Origin: Pseudomonadota bacterium
GTDB taxonomy: Bacteria; Pseudomonadota; Gammaproteobacteria; Steroidobacterales; Steroidobacteraceae
DNA: 11,243 bases
Assembly (NCBI GenBank): GCA_021817875.1
Contig: JAKAFQ010000093.1
Span: 1-11,243 of the forward strand
Direction of reading: 5' to 3'
A model generated the notes under the pieces. That model did no database searches, had not been told where the DNA came from, and was given only the letters and a program-made list of their open reading frames with translations. Positions 1 to 7,518 of the stretch are shown here, piece by piece (the first letter of the stretch is position 1; each line of letters begins with the position of its first letter). The position numbers and the translations under genes were made by a program.

Positions 1-372
1 GGTGCGGTATTCGTCTGGTCCATGTACATGCCCTTTGCCGGGCCGCAATACCTGCGCGAGGTGCAGGGGCGGCCCTTGCACGCACTTGCGAGCCGCATCT
101 GCTCGATGAACGAGGTGCTGCACCTGCCCCCATGGATGAATGCCTGGATGGTGAGCGAGGCCCGGCGCTGCGGCATCGATGCCGCGCTCATTCTGATGCC
201 GCCAGGCAACCGCATCTCTCAATCGGGCATCCGGCTGACGGCACGGGCGCTCGAAGCAGCGGGGGTGCCGACGCTGACGGTAGACGCCGACATGGTCGCC
301 TCGGGGGGCTGGGACCGCGGAAAAATGCTGGCGCTGGTCGCGGAGTTTCTAAGGGGCGCGGATCTGGTGTGA
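1..372 (+). CDS. 2-hydroxyacyl-CoA dehydratase / benzoyl-CoA reductase-type subunit, C-terminal fragment
   Basis: Partial gene: the frame is open from the left edge, so the start lies outside the window and only the last 123 residues are present. The fragment has the layout of the C-terminal part of HgdB/BcrC/FldB-type subunits: a 'PLHALASRI' segment, an 'EARRCGIDAALIL' strand (where the family has a D-G-V-like strand), then 'GVPTLTVDAD' and a final helix ending 'LVAEFLRG'. In the family these subunits hold an Fe-S cluster and carry out radical dehydration of 2-hydroxyacyl-CoA or reduction of aromatic-CoA, with an ATP-driven activator. The loop where many members have an N-R-x-C-type cysteine reads NRISQ here, so that cysteine is absent in this fragment. 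It ends 57 bases before the preferred start of the downstream hydrolase and may share a transcript with it. Family assignment is from pattern memory on a fragment, so it is moderate. Confidence 0.55.
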   Translation, partial: GAVFVWSMYMPFAGPQYLREVQGRPLHALASRICSMNEVLHLPPWMNAWMVSEARRCGIDAALILMPPGNRISQSGIRLTARALEAAGVPTLTVDADMVASGGWDRGKMLALVAEFLRGADLV

Positions 373-429
373 CGCGCGGGGAACGACGCCGTCGCTTCTG
401 CGTGAATCACCGCAATGAAGGGGACGGAG

Positions 430-2223
430 ATGGCGAAATCGACGTTCAAGACGCTGTTACCGATGGCTTTTCTCGGCCTCGTGCTGCCCGGCAGCGCCGC
501 GCATGCCGCGCACCCGGACGGCGCGCCGAGGATTTCCGAGCCCGGCTACTATTCGGGTTATGCGCCGGTACTGTACGACGGCTACAGGAGAACCTCTTTC
601 TATGTCCAGGCGCGCGACGGAACGAAGCTTGCCGTCGATCTGTTTCGACCGACACTCCACGGAGTGCTCGCGAAACGGAAGTTACCGGTCATATGGATGA
701 ATACCCCATACAATCGCCGCTACGGCTTCCGCGGAGCACCGACCGTGAGCGCGTATCCGGGCTTCGCTCTGCAGCTGGTGAAATACGGCTACAACGTCGC
801 AGTGGTCGACTTCCGCGGGCTGTACGCGTCGTTCGGCAGCAACAAGGTTTTCAATTTCGGCGAGTTCGTTCCTCCGGCGACGACCGATGCCTATGACATG
901 ACCCAGTGGTTCGCCAGACAGCCCTGGAGCAACGGGCGTGTCGGCATGTGGGGTTGTTCGGCGACGGGCGGCAGCCAGGTGCAGGCGGCGACCACCCGCC
1001 CGCCGGCATTGAAGGCGATTTTCCCCATGAGCTCGGTGTTTGACGCGTATTCGTTCCTGGTCATCGGCGGGGTGCCGTTGCGGCCGTTCCTGCCCGTTTC
1101 CCAGGCGGTTACCGCGGCCCGGGACAAGACGGCCGTGGCGGTCGATGGCCCCGACGGACCGGCGGAACTCGCTCAGGCGATCGCCGAGCACCGGAACAAC
1201 ATCGATGCGCCTGATGTCGGGGTTGGCAGCGACCTGCCATTCCGTGACAGCCGGGCCCCCGAGCTCGGCGGCGTCAAGTGGTGGGTCCTGTCGAGCCCCT
1301 CGACCCATCTCAACGCGCTGCGGCGCGGACATTTCGGGGTCTATGCCACGTCCAACTGGAACGAGGCGGGCACGAAGCTGGCCGCCTTCGAACTGTTCGC
1401 CAATCTGCCGAAAGGCCGCGTCAAGCTGCTCATCGGTCCCGGCAGGCACTGCGGCTGGCGGACGGTCTGGCAGGACACCGGTTTTTCCGTGGTCACCGAG
1501 GAGCGGCGGTTCTTCGATTACTGGCTGAAAGGGATCCACAACGGGGTGATGCGACAGCCGCCCGTGACCTACTACACGTACAACGCCCCGGCGCAGAGCG
1601 CCTGGCGGACCGCCTGGACATGGCCGCTGCCCAATGAGGTCAAGACCGCGTTCTTCCTCGGGCGCGGCGGCGATCTCGGCAAAGCTGCGCCCGGGAGCCC
1701 GGGACGGGACACGACGCCCATGGCGGCGCCGCCCAAGGCGAATCCTATTTTCGTGCAGCGGCCGACCGGAGGACTCACTTACGAGACGGCGCCGCTGTCT
1801 CACGGCGTCCAGATCACCGGCTTTCCGGTGATGAACCTGTGGATCGCGACTCGGGCTCCGGATACCGATGTCATTGCGTGGCTGGATGATGTGGCGCCGG
1901 ACGGAGCGACGCGCTCCTATCAGATGTTCGGACGCCTGCGCGCATCCGACCGCGCCCTGGCCAACCCGACATACAACGACTTTGGTCTGCCCTGGCACCC
2001 GTTTCTCAAAAAGGACGCGCGGCCGCTCGATCCCGGGAAGCCCACCGAGCTGCAGTTCGCCCTACTGCCGATGTCCTACATCTTCCCGGCCGGGCATCGG
2101 ATCCGTCTGACCGTCTCGTTCTCGAGTCCCTCCGGTGGGCCGGGCAGGCCGGTCAGCATTCTGCGCGGACCGGGGACGCCCTCGAAGATCATTCTGCCCG
2201 TGATTCCCGCTTCGGGTCACTGA
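430..2223 (+). CDS. Secreted CocE/NonD-family (S15-like) alpha/beta hydrolase
   Basis: Predicted exported serine hydrolase of the cocaine esterase / X-Pro dipeptidyl-peptidase-like family, 597 residues from the chosen start. ATG 430 is preferred over ATG 415 because AAGGGG (418-423) then sits 6 nt upstream and the protein begins with a clean signal peptide (MAKSTF, hydrophobic core, cleavage near SAAHA). Seen in order: Tyr94 in 'NTPYNRR', the usual oxyanion-side tyrosine position; the 'VVDFRG' strand; nucleophile elbow GCSATG with Ser177; 'GRHCGW' with the likely catalytic His340; and a C-terminal jelly-roll-like domain starting near 'HGVQITGFPVMNLWI', with 'FPAGHRIRLTVSFSS' near the end. Where relatives have 'GWYD', this protein has NWNE, putting Glu312 in the acid position, 28 residues before the His. 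Family members hydrolyse esters or amides; the substrate here is unknown. The tail overlaps the convergent tannase gene by 7 bp. Confidence 0.88.
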   Translation: MAKSTFKTLLPMAFLGLVLPGSAAHAAHPDGAPRISEPGYYSGYAPVLYDGYRRTSFYVQARDGTKLAVDLFRPTLHGVLAKRKLPVIWMNTPYNRRYGFRGAPTVSAYPGFALQLVKYGYNVAVVDFRGLYASFGSNKVFNFGEFVPPATTDAYDMTQWFARQPWSNGRVGMWGCSATGGSQVQAATTRPPALKAIFPMSSVFDAYSFLVIGGVPLRPFLPVSQAVTAARDKTAVAVDGPDGPAELAQAIAEHRNNIDAPDVGVGSDLPFRDSRAPELGGVKWWVLSSPSTHLNALRRGHFGVYATSNWNEAGTKLAAFELFANLPKGRVKLLIGPGRHCGWRTVWQDTGFSVVTEERRFFDYWLKGIHNGVMRQPPVTYYTYNAPAQSAWRTAWTWPLPNEVKTAFFLGRGGDLGKAAPGSPGRDTTPMAAPPKANPIFVQRPTGGLTYETAPLSHGVQITGFPVMNLWIATRAPDTDVIAWLDDVAPDGATRSYQMFGRLRASDRALANPTYNDFGLPWHPFLKKDARPLDPGKPTELQFALLPMSYIFPAGHRIRLTVSFSSPSGGPGRPVSILRGPGTPSKIILPVIPASGH

Positions 2224-3896
2224 GACCGGCCCGCCGCCACCCCGGCGCCGCGGGCGCCTGCCCACCTGTAGGCGTCCTGCGGCGGACGGGATGGCGTGTA
2301 AGGCTCGAAGCTCGTGACGCTGTTGATGTCTCCGTGGCCCGCGTAGCGTGCGGCAATGGGATACGGATAAAGCGGCCGGGATCGCAGCCTGCCGTCACTC
2401 AGCCGCGCGCTCGCGGTGATCTCCTCCGGTGCTCTGCCCTGCTCGACCCAGCGCACGAGCGGGCCGAGGAAATCCTCCTGGTACGGAATGTACCCGCCGC
2501 CACAGTGGTAGACCGCCGGTACGATGAAGTAGCGGGCAAACTGCTGGGTCCGCCACACTCCTCCCGAGTGATTCCTCAGGCGTTGGTAGTAATCCGGCAA
2601 CCCGTAGGCGCCTGCGGCCGGGTCGGCCGCACCCTGCCAGAGAATGAGCTTGCCGCCTGCGGCGCGGAACGCCGACAGATCCGCATCGTTCGCATCGTAC
2701 AGCGCGCCGCGCCGGCGAAGCTGCCGGAAGCTCGCGAGATCGAAGCGCCAGGTGTCGACCGTGACACCCGGCGCCAGCCTTCCCTGGTAGACCATGTCAC
2801 GCACGAAATTGTGCAGCATCCACCGGCCTGCGCCGGCAAGGGAAAACCGCTGGTCCCAGGTGAGCTCGGAGCCGTACGGCTCACCGCCGTAATAGAGCGG
2901 CGTGCCGTCTCGAGCCTCGGGACCCTGGTAGAATTTGCGCGCCACCTCCACCTGCTCGGCCGTCAGGCAATGGTCGCGTTCGCCGCGTCGGCACAGCAGC
3001 GCACCCGGGTTGAAGCGGCATCGCCGCGGGTCGTCGATCTGTCCGTCCTTCAGGCCATCCAGCGCATCGCACGCCCCGATCACCGCCGCATGCAGTGTCC
3101 GCAGGGCTTGCGGCGTCCATACTGACCTCCCGTCCGCATCGAACCCCCAGCGCGCCTCCCACAGGAATCGCTCCATCGCCTCCGTTATGGTGAAGGCGGG
3201 CGAGCCCGCGACGAGGCCGTTGAAGTCGTGAGGGTATCGCTGAGTCTCCATCATCGCTTCGCGTCCGCCATCGGAGCAGCCGTCGAAGTACGTGTAGGCC
3301 GGGGGCTGGCCGTAGTAGGCCGCGAGAATGCGTCGAGCTGCCTCGGAGAACACGTGAGCCGCGCGATAGGCGAAATCCTCGCGCACCTTCCGGCCACCCA
3401 ACGCCCAGACGCCGTCCCCGCCGACGTGGCCCGAATCCTCGAACCCCACGGCGAAGGCGCCCCCGAAGGCGACCGGATCGTCGGCCACGGGCGCCACATG
3501 ACTCATGATCCGTCCGCAATTGCCACCGCAACCGCCTTGCAGATACCGTCCTGTATAGCCGCGCGTCGGCAGCCACAGATCAAACTGGACCGTTGGCGCC
3601 ACGTATCCCTTGGCGAGACAGAACGGCGGCTTGTTCCCGTGGGCGGGCAACAGGGTGGTGGACAGCACACGCGCCGGACTGTCGAGAACCCGATCGAACG
3701 CGTGGCCGGCGAGCGCCGCACAGCTCATGACCGGCGCGAGCGCCGCGCGGGGAGGCAGCGCGGTGTAGTGCACGGGAAACGTCGGACCGTTGGCTCGAGC
3801 AGTCTGGAGCAGCAGAGCGATCCACAGCGCGCCAAGCCCGATCGCCGCGCGCCGTGTGCCTGCGCGGCCACGTCCCTGCCAGCAATGCTCACACAT
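2217..3896 (-). CDS. Tannase/feruloyl esterase family protein, exported
   Basis: Serine esterase of the tannase/feruloyl esterase family, 559 residues, a normal family length. Members cleave gallate, ferulate or similar phenolic ester bonds outside the cytoplasm. The N-terminus has basic residues (GTRRAAIG), a hydrophobic stretch (LGALWIALLL) and a likely cleavage site after TARA, so export is expected. The family's CS-D-HC arrangement is complete: GCSDGG with Cys207-Ser208, Asp425 in 'QGAADP', and His464-Cys465 in 'VYHCGGG'; the two cysteines normally form a disulphide that ties the catalytic Ser to the His. The conserved 'YLQGGCGGNCG' region is also present near residues 115-130. The start is the ATG at 3896, 48 bases from a LacI-type operator; the ribosome-binding site is weak (GGGGG a few bases upstream). 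It is divergent from the cytochrome gene. Tannase, feruloyl esterase and other ester specificities cannot be separated by eye. Confidence 0.9.
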   Translation of the reverse strand: MCEHCWQGRGRAGTRRAAIGLGALWIALLLQTARANGPTFPVHYTALPPRAALAPVMSCAALAGHAFDRVLDSPARVLSTTLLPAHGNKPPFCLAKGYVAPTVQFDLWLPTRGYTGRYLQGGCGGNCGRIMSHVAPVADDPVAFGGAFAVGFEDSGHVGGDGVWALGGRKVREDFAYRAAHVFSEAARRILAAYYGQPPAYTYFDGCSDGGREAMMETQRYPHDFNGLVAGSPAFTITEAMERFLWEARWGFDADGRSVWTPQALRTLHAAVIGACDALDGLKDGQIDDPRRCRFNPGALLCRRGERDHCLTAEQVEVARKFYQGPEARDGTPLYYGGEPYGSELTWDQRFSLAGAGRWMLHNFVRDMVYQGRLAPGVTVDTWRFDLASFRQLRRRGALYDANDADLSAFRAAGGKLILWQGAADPAAGAYGLPDYYQRLRNHSGGVWRTQQFARYFIVPAVYHCGGGYIPYQEDFLGPLVRWVEQGRAPEEITASARLSDGRLRSRPLYPYPIAARYAGHGDINSVTSFEPYTPSRPPQDAYRWAGARGAGVAAGRSQ

Positions 3897-3943
3897 GGGA
3901 CCCCCGGTGATTGTTCTGGCCGAGGATCGATGCTAGCAGAGGA

Positions 3944-3957
3944 TGTAAACGCTTGCA
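3944..3957. promoter_or_regulatory. LacI/GalR-type operator between tannase and cytochrome genes
   Basis: TGTAAACGCTTGCA is an imperfect palindrome with the central CG typical of LacI/GalR-family operators. It lies 48 bp from the tannase start and 98 bp from the cytochrome start, so one bound dimer could affect both divergent promoters. A site differing at one of 14 positions occurs at 8971-8984 beside the lacI-type gene, which makes that regulator the best candidate to bind here. Binding is inferred. Confidence 0.72.
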
Positions 3958-3982
3958 GCCCCCGACTCGCCCTCGCTACACT
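3953..3982 (+). promoter_or_regulatory. Possible promoter of the cytochrome/OmpA-like pair
   Basis: A weak sigma70-like pair: TTGCAG (3953-3958), an 18-nt spacer and TACACT (3977-3982). The -35 hexamer would overlap the right half of the operator at 3944-3957, consistent with repression. Matches to consensus are only partial (3/6 and 4/6), so this is a candidate only. Confidence 0.3.
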
Positions 3983-4054
3983 GCCTCGACTACCCTGCGC
4001 TGAACTTCGGCAACCAAGCAGCCGGGCCCATCACACCCGAGGAGCCTCCGTATC

Positions 4055-5578
4055 GTGTCCATGCCGCGCCGCATAGCGGGTGTGATCCTGCTGCCCCTGG
4101 CGGTTGTCGCATCGCTCACCTCCGGCCACGAAGCGCGCACGGCGGCGCCGGCCGCCTCGGCCGCCGCCGGCTGGTGGGTACCCGATTCCAAGCGGATCTT
4201 CCCCGCGCGCGCGAGTTATCCCGACGCCACCGGAGTGGTCACGGTGATTCACGTGGGCGGTCCGGTCGACACCCGCGGCAACCCATTTTTCACCTCCCTG
4301 GGCAGCAATGGCCGCGCGTGCGTGACGTGCCACCAGCCCCTCGACGGCATGAGCGTGTCCGTTCAGGCAATTCGGGCCCGGTGGGCCGAGACGCATGGAC
4401 GGGACCCGATATTCGCCGCCTATGACGGTTCGAACTGTCCGTCTCTGCCCCAGGACAAGGCGGCTTCCCATTCGCTGCTGCTCGACTACGGATTATTCCG
4501 CATCGCCCGTCCCTGGCCGCCGCGTACACCAGACGGCCGCCCGATCACCCCTCAGTTCAGGATCCAGGTGATGCACGATCCGACCGGGTGCAACCTCGAT
4601 CCGGTGTACGGCCTTTACAGCGCGCACCCGATGATCTCCGTATACCGCCGGCCGCGTCCGGCAGCCAACCTCAAATACGCGACGAGCTATGGTTTTGTTT
4701 TCGACCCGAAGACGGGATTGCCGCTCGCCATCGATCCACGCACCGGGAAGCGCTACAGCGGCAATCTCATGGCCGACGGCCGTGATCGGACGCTGCGGGA
4801 GCAGGCTCTCGATGCGCTGCGGACCCATCTGCAGCGGCACGGGCCGCTGAGCCCCGGGAAGGTCGCGCAAATCATCGAGTTCGAATCCCACGTTTACGTC
4901 GCACAGAGTGCAAGCTTCATCGGAGGCTCACTCACCGCTTGTGGCGCTCATGGCGGCCCCGACGCATTGGCCGCAGGCAAGCCTGCCGTTCTCGACGCAC
5001 TCGGGCACGGGCAGTGGTCGGAGTTCGACAGCTGGATGCACGACAAGAGCTGTCACATGACGGCGGCGCAACGGGCCTTTCGTGCATCCGTGGCCCGTGG
5101 CATCAGGATATTCCGTGACCGGACTTTTCTGATCAGCGACTCAGCCGGCCTCAATTCGATGAATTTCGGAAACCCCACGCGCAACAGCTGCAGCTTCTGC
5201 CACAACATGGCGCGCACGGGCATGGACGTGGCGCCGGGACAGGTCGATATCGGAACCACCAACGAGCCTTTCGCGGAGCCCCAACCCTACCTGCCGTTGT
5301 TCAAGCTCACCTGCTACCGCAAGTATTCCCCACAGCCCTATCTGGGGCGCGTGGTGTACACTCACGACCCCGGTTATGCCCTGACGACCGGCAAATGCGC
5401 CGACATCGGCAAGATCACCATTCAGGACATGCGGGGCCTGGCCGCCCGCCCGCCGTATTTCTCGAACGGTTCGGCGCCGACGCTGCGCGCCATCGTGGAT
5501 TTCTACAACCGCCGCTATCACATCGGACTCACCGGGCAGGAGAAGACGGACTTGACGAACCTCCTGAGCGTCCTATGA
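4055..5578 (+). CDS. Exported di-haem c-type cytochrome, peroxidase/MauG-like
   Basis: Protein of 507 residues with two haem-c motifs: CVTCH (Cys89, Cys92, His93) and CSFCH (Cys379, Cys382, His383). The spacing and the C-terminal block 'GLAARPPYFSNGSAPTL...' followed by 'LTGQEKTDLTNLL' resemble di-haem cytochrome c peroxidase/MauG/DHOR-like oxidoreductases, although the protein is longer than classic bacterial peroxidases. An N-terminal hydrophobic segment after MPRR, ending in an Ala-rich stretch, should direct export so that haem is attached in the periplasm. Additional cysteines outside the haem motifs (for example in SNCPS, TGCNL, TACGA, KSCHM, LTCYR and GKCAD) could form disulphides. GTG 4055 is chosen because GAGGAG (4039-4044) lies 10 nt upstream; ATG 4061 would be 16 nt away. 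The stop overlaps the next start (ATGA), so it is translationally coupled to the OmpA-like gene. Electron donor and substrate are unknown. Confidence 0.85.
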   Translation: MSMPRRIAGVILLPLAVVASLTSGHEARTAAPAASAAAGWWVPDSKRIFPARASYPDATGVVTVIHVGGPVDTRGNPFFTSLGSNGRACVTCHQPLDGMSVSVQAIRARWAETHGRDPIFAAYDGSNCPSLPQDKAASHSLLLDYGLFRIARPWPPRTPDGRPITPQFRIQVMHDPTGCNLDPVYGLYSAHPMISVYRRPRPAANLKYATSYGFVFDPKTGLPLAIDPRTGKRYSGNLMADGRDRTLREQALDALRTHLQRHGPLSPGKVAQIIEFESHVYVAQSASFIGGSLTACGAHGGPDALAAGKPAVLDALGHGQWSEFDSWMHDKSCHMTAAQRAFRASVARGIRIFRDRTFLISDSAGLNSMNFGNPTRNSCSFCHNMARTGMDVAPGQVDIGTTNEPFAEPQPYLPLFKLTCYRKYSPQPYLGRVVYTHDPGYALTTGKCADIGKITIQDMRGLAARPPYFSNGSAPTLRAIVDFYNRRYHIGLTGQEKTDLTNLLSVL

Positions 5579-6399
5579 ACGGTCGGTTGGGCGGATTTTC
5601 GGGCGGCGCGTTCATCTGCCTGCTCGCGTGCTCGGCCATCGTGCGCATCGCGCAGGCGCAGTCCGCCGGCGCCGACCGGACCTTCATCGGCTGTCCCGTC
5701 TATCGTAACAGCAACAGTGGGCCGAAATCCGGCTGTTGGCTCACGACCGACAACTCGAGCGGCATCCTCTACGACATCAGCCGGGGCCGCATGAAACCGC
5801 AACTTGGACACGAAGTGCTCGTCGAAGGCCGCCTCGGCGACTCTCCCGCCTCCGGAATCGGTTCGCTGAAGCACACGCCGTGCGGCGGCGTCGTACTCTC
5901 TCCGGTGGTCGTCTCGCCGCTCGCCCGCCGGTGCCCCGCATTCATGCTCCCGGCGGATGGCTTCCCGGGCCGACGCTTCGTCCTCGATCCCAGGGATGTG
6001 CTCCCGCCGGCCGATGTCGTGGAAAAGCTGCCGCCGCCGCCGTATGTGGCGCGGACGTGGCATATTCAGTTCACATTTGATTCGGATTTCCTGCAGTACC
6101 AATACAGCGAGATCATCCTCGATCAGATCGGCCGATATATCCGTGCAGGCCATCCGCGGCGGGTCGAGGTGATCGGATACGCGGTGACCCGGCCGCAAAT
6201 CATCTCGGGACGGCCAATGGCAGAGAAGCCGCAATTGGCCCGCAAGCGCGCCCAGATGGTGGCTCTGGCGTTACGCCGCCTCGGCGCCACACCAGCGATG
6301 CTCCGGGTGCGGTGGCGGTTCAATCCGCCTCCTCTTGCGCGACCGGCCGGCCTCGCGGCTGCCTCGCGCCGCCGGGTGGCTGTCAGGCTGTCCTATTGA
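5575..6399 (+). CDS. Exported OmpA-like C-terminal domain protein with Cys-containing N-terminal domain
   Basis: 274 residues from the ATG that overlaps the cytochrome stop; there is no clear Shine-Dalgarno, so coupled re-initiation is likely. The open frame extends upstream, but the earlier part lies inside the cytochrome gene. The N-terminus has a signal sequence, either cleaved after AQAQS or, alternatively, lipidated at Cys19 in 'CLLAC'; the lipobox is imperfect. Residues about 35-135 form a region I do not recognise, with Cys40, Cys54, Cys103 and Cys120, 'GCWLTTDN' and 'LGHEVLVEGRLGD', compatible with a small beta-rich disulphide-bonded fold. Residues about 162-274 match an OmpA-like peptidoglycan-associating domain: 'IQFTFDSD', 'VEVIGYA', 'QLARKRAQMV' and a final 'RRRVAVRLSY'. 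The usual Asp of the GyxD motif is missing (GYAVT), while the Arg of the 'RA' motif (Arg225) is kept. A periplasmic partner role for the cytochrome is inferred from coupling. Confidence 0.75.
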   Translation: MNGRLGGFSGGAFICLLACSAIVRIAQAQSAGADRTFIGCPVYRNSNSGPKSGCWLTTDNSSGILYDISRGRMKPQLGHEVLVEGRLGDSPASGIGSLKHTPCGGVVLSPVVVSPLARRCPAFMLPADGFPGRRFVLDPRDVLPPADVVEKLPPPPYVARTWHIQFTFDSDFLQYQYSEIILDQIGRYIRAGHPRRVEVIGYAVTRPQIISGRPMAEKPQLARKRAQMVALALRRLGATPAMLRVRWRFNPPPLARPAGLAAASRRRVAVRLSY

Positions 6400-6411
6400 G
6401 CATCGGCTGAC

Positions 6412-7518
6412 TCACTCCAGCACCAGCTCATCGCCCTCGATCTGAAAGCGCGTATCGAGCCCCGCCGCGCGACTACTCTCTTCGAGGAAGCGTCTCACCG
6501 CATCGAACTGCGGGTCTGCGGCACTCAGCATCCGCGGCGCACTGTCTTCCTCGATCCATGCCGGGCAGAAACGGCATTCGAGCGAGCCGTCCTCAGCGAG
6601 CAGCAGCTTTGCAAGCCCCGTATGCCGAGTGCTCTGCGGCAGCATGTAGCTGCGCTCGAGGTCCCATTCCGGATGCAGACTCACGAGGTGACGGAACGAG
6701 GGCGACTGCAGAATCGCGGGGTCCCAGACGTGCGGCTGCTCCAGGGCGAAGTTGCCGAGACTGTAGAAAACGGGGCGATTTCGGTAGATCTCGATGCCCT
6801 TCAGCAGGTGCGGATGATGACCGAAAATCGCATCCGCGCCCGCATCGATCAGCGCATGCGCCACCACTTTCTGGTAATCGGCCAGCACGAACGGCACCAT
6901 GTGAACGCCCCAGTGCAACGAAATCAGAACCCGGTCGGCCACCGCGCGCGCACGCCGGATGCGTTCGATCAGGGCATCCACGTCCTCCCGATGCGGGAAG
7001 CTGTGCGTTCTCGGGGGCGTCCCGGGCTGATCGGGTTCGATCGCCTCGTAAACGGTAAACGCCCGCAGCGGCGCGCAGCCCGGCTTTTCGGCCTGCGCCG
7101 CATAACCCTCGGGTAATATCGAGCAGGCGGCGATGACCGCGACGCGATGCCGGCCGGCCAGGGCGAATACCGGCTCGCGGGCGCTCTCCAGATTGCCTCC
7201 GGCCCCACAGGACTGCACACCCACATCGGCCAGGTGCCGCAAGGTGTCGGCAAGCGCCTCGTAGCCGAAGTCGAGACAATGATTGCCGGCGACGGAAACC
7301 ACGTCGATGCCGGCGTCACGTACCGCTCGGGCCATCGCCACGGGGGCGCGCATCGCGAGCCTGGCGTTCGGGGCCTTCGAGCCGCGATCACTGATCGGTG
7401 CCTCGAGCTGTGCGAAGCACAGGTCGGCCGTACGGAACGCGTCACGACATCCGACGAACATCGACGCGCAGTCTGAGCGCCGGACCGCCACGTCCCCACA
7501 GGCGACGATGCTCGTCAT
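6412..7518 (-). CDS. CapA-family (PgsA-like) metallophosphatase-fold protein, soluble
   Basis: 368 residues with the CapA/PgsA layout: 'ACGDV' with Asp9, 'AQLEAP' (family NLE) with Glu39, 'VAGNHCLDFG' with Asn79-His80, 'LHWG' with His202, and 'GHHPHLLKGIEIY' (His234, His235, His237) followed by 'PVFYSLGNF'. These are metal-binding and active-site blocks of the calcineurin-like fold. CapA proteins were first tied to poly-gamma-glutamate capsule synthesis, but many members stand alone with unknown substrates. There is no signal peptide or membrane anchor, unlike capsule PgsA, and no capB or capC is in the window, so a cytoplasmic hydrolase or ligase role is more likely than capsule export. The ATG overlaps the transporter stop by 4 bp (ATGA, 7515-7518) with no Shine-Dalgarno, indicating coupled translation. 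Its tail faces the OmpA-like gene with 12 bp between them. Confidence 0.85.
   Translation of the reverse strand: MTSIVACGDVAVRRSDCASMFVGCRDAFRTADLCFAQLEAPISDRGSKAPNARLAMRAPVAMARAVRDAGIDVVSVAGNHCLDFGYEALADTLRHLADVGVQSCGAGGNLESAREPVFALAGRHRVAVIAACSILPEGYAAQAEKPGCAPLRAFTVYEAIEPDQPGTPPRTHSFPHREDVDALIERIRRARAVADRVLISLHWGVHMVPFVLADYQKVVAHALIDAGADAIFGHHPHLLKGIEIYRNRPVFYSLGNFALEQPHVWDPAILQSPSFRHLVSLHPEWDLERSYMLPQSTRHTGLAKLLLAEDGSLECRFCPAWIEEDSAPRMLSAADPQFDAVRRFLEESSRAAGLDTRFQIEGDELVLE

Noticed and set aside
682..1998. Long open frame (438 codons) on the minus strand inside the CocE-like gene
   Set aside because: It is antisense to a gene with clear catalytic motifs and a signal peptide, is rich in Arg/Gly/Pro, and shows no domain pattern; high GC makes such shadows common.
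3228..4076. Open frame (282 codons) on the plus strand opposite the tannase start and across the divergent promoter region
   Set aside because: It covers the tannase active-site region in antisense and the operator, and has no recognisable motif.
5395..5574. Upstream in-frame extension of the OmpA-like gene
   Set aside because: It lies inside the cytochrome gene in another frame and reads as a basic, non-signal sequence; the ATG at 5575 gives a signal peptide and an ATGA overlap.
6396..6414. TGAG...CTCA inverted repeat between the OmpA-like and CapA-like stops as a terminator
   Set aside because: The stem is only 4 bp with a 10-nt loop and no T-run, which is expected by chance.
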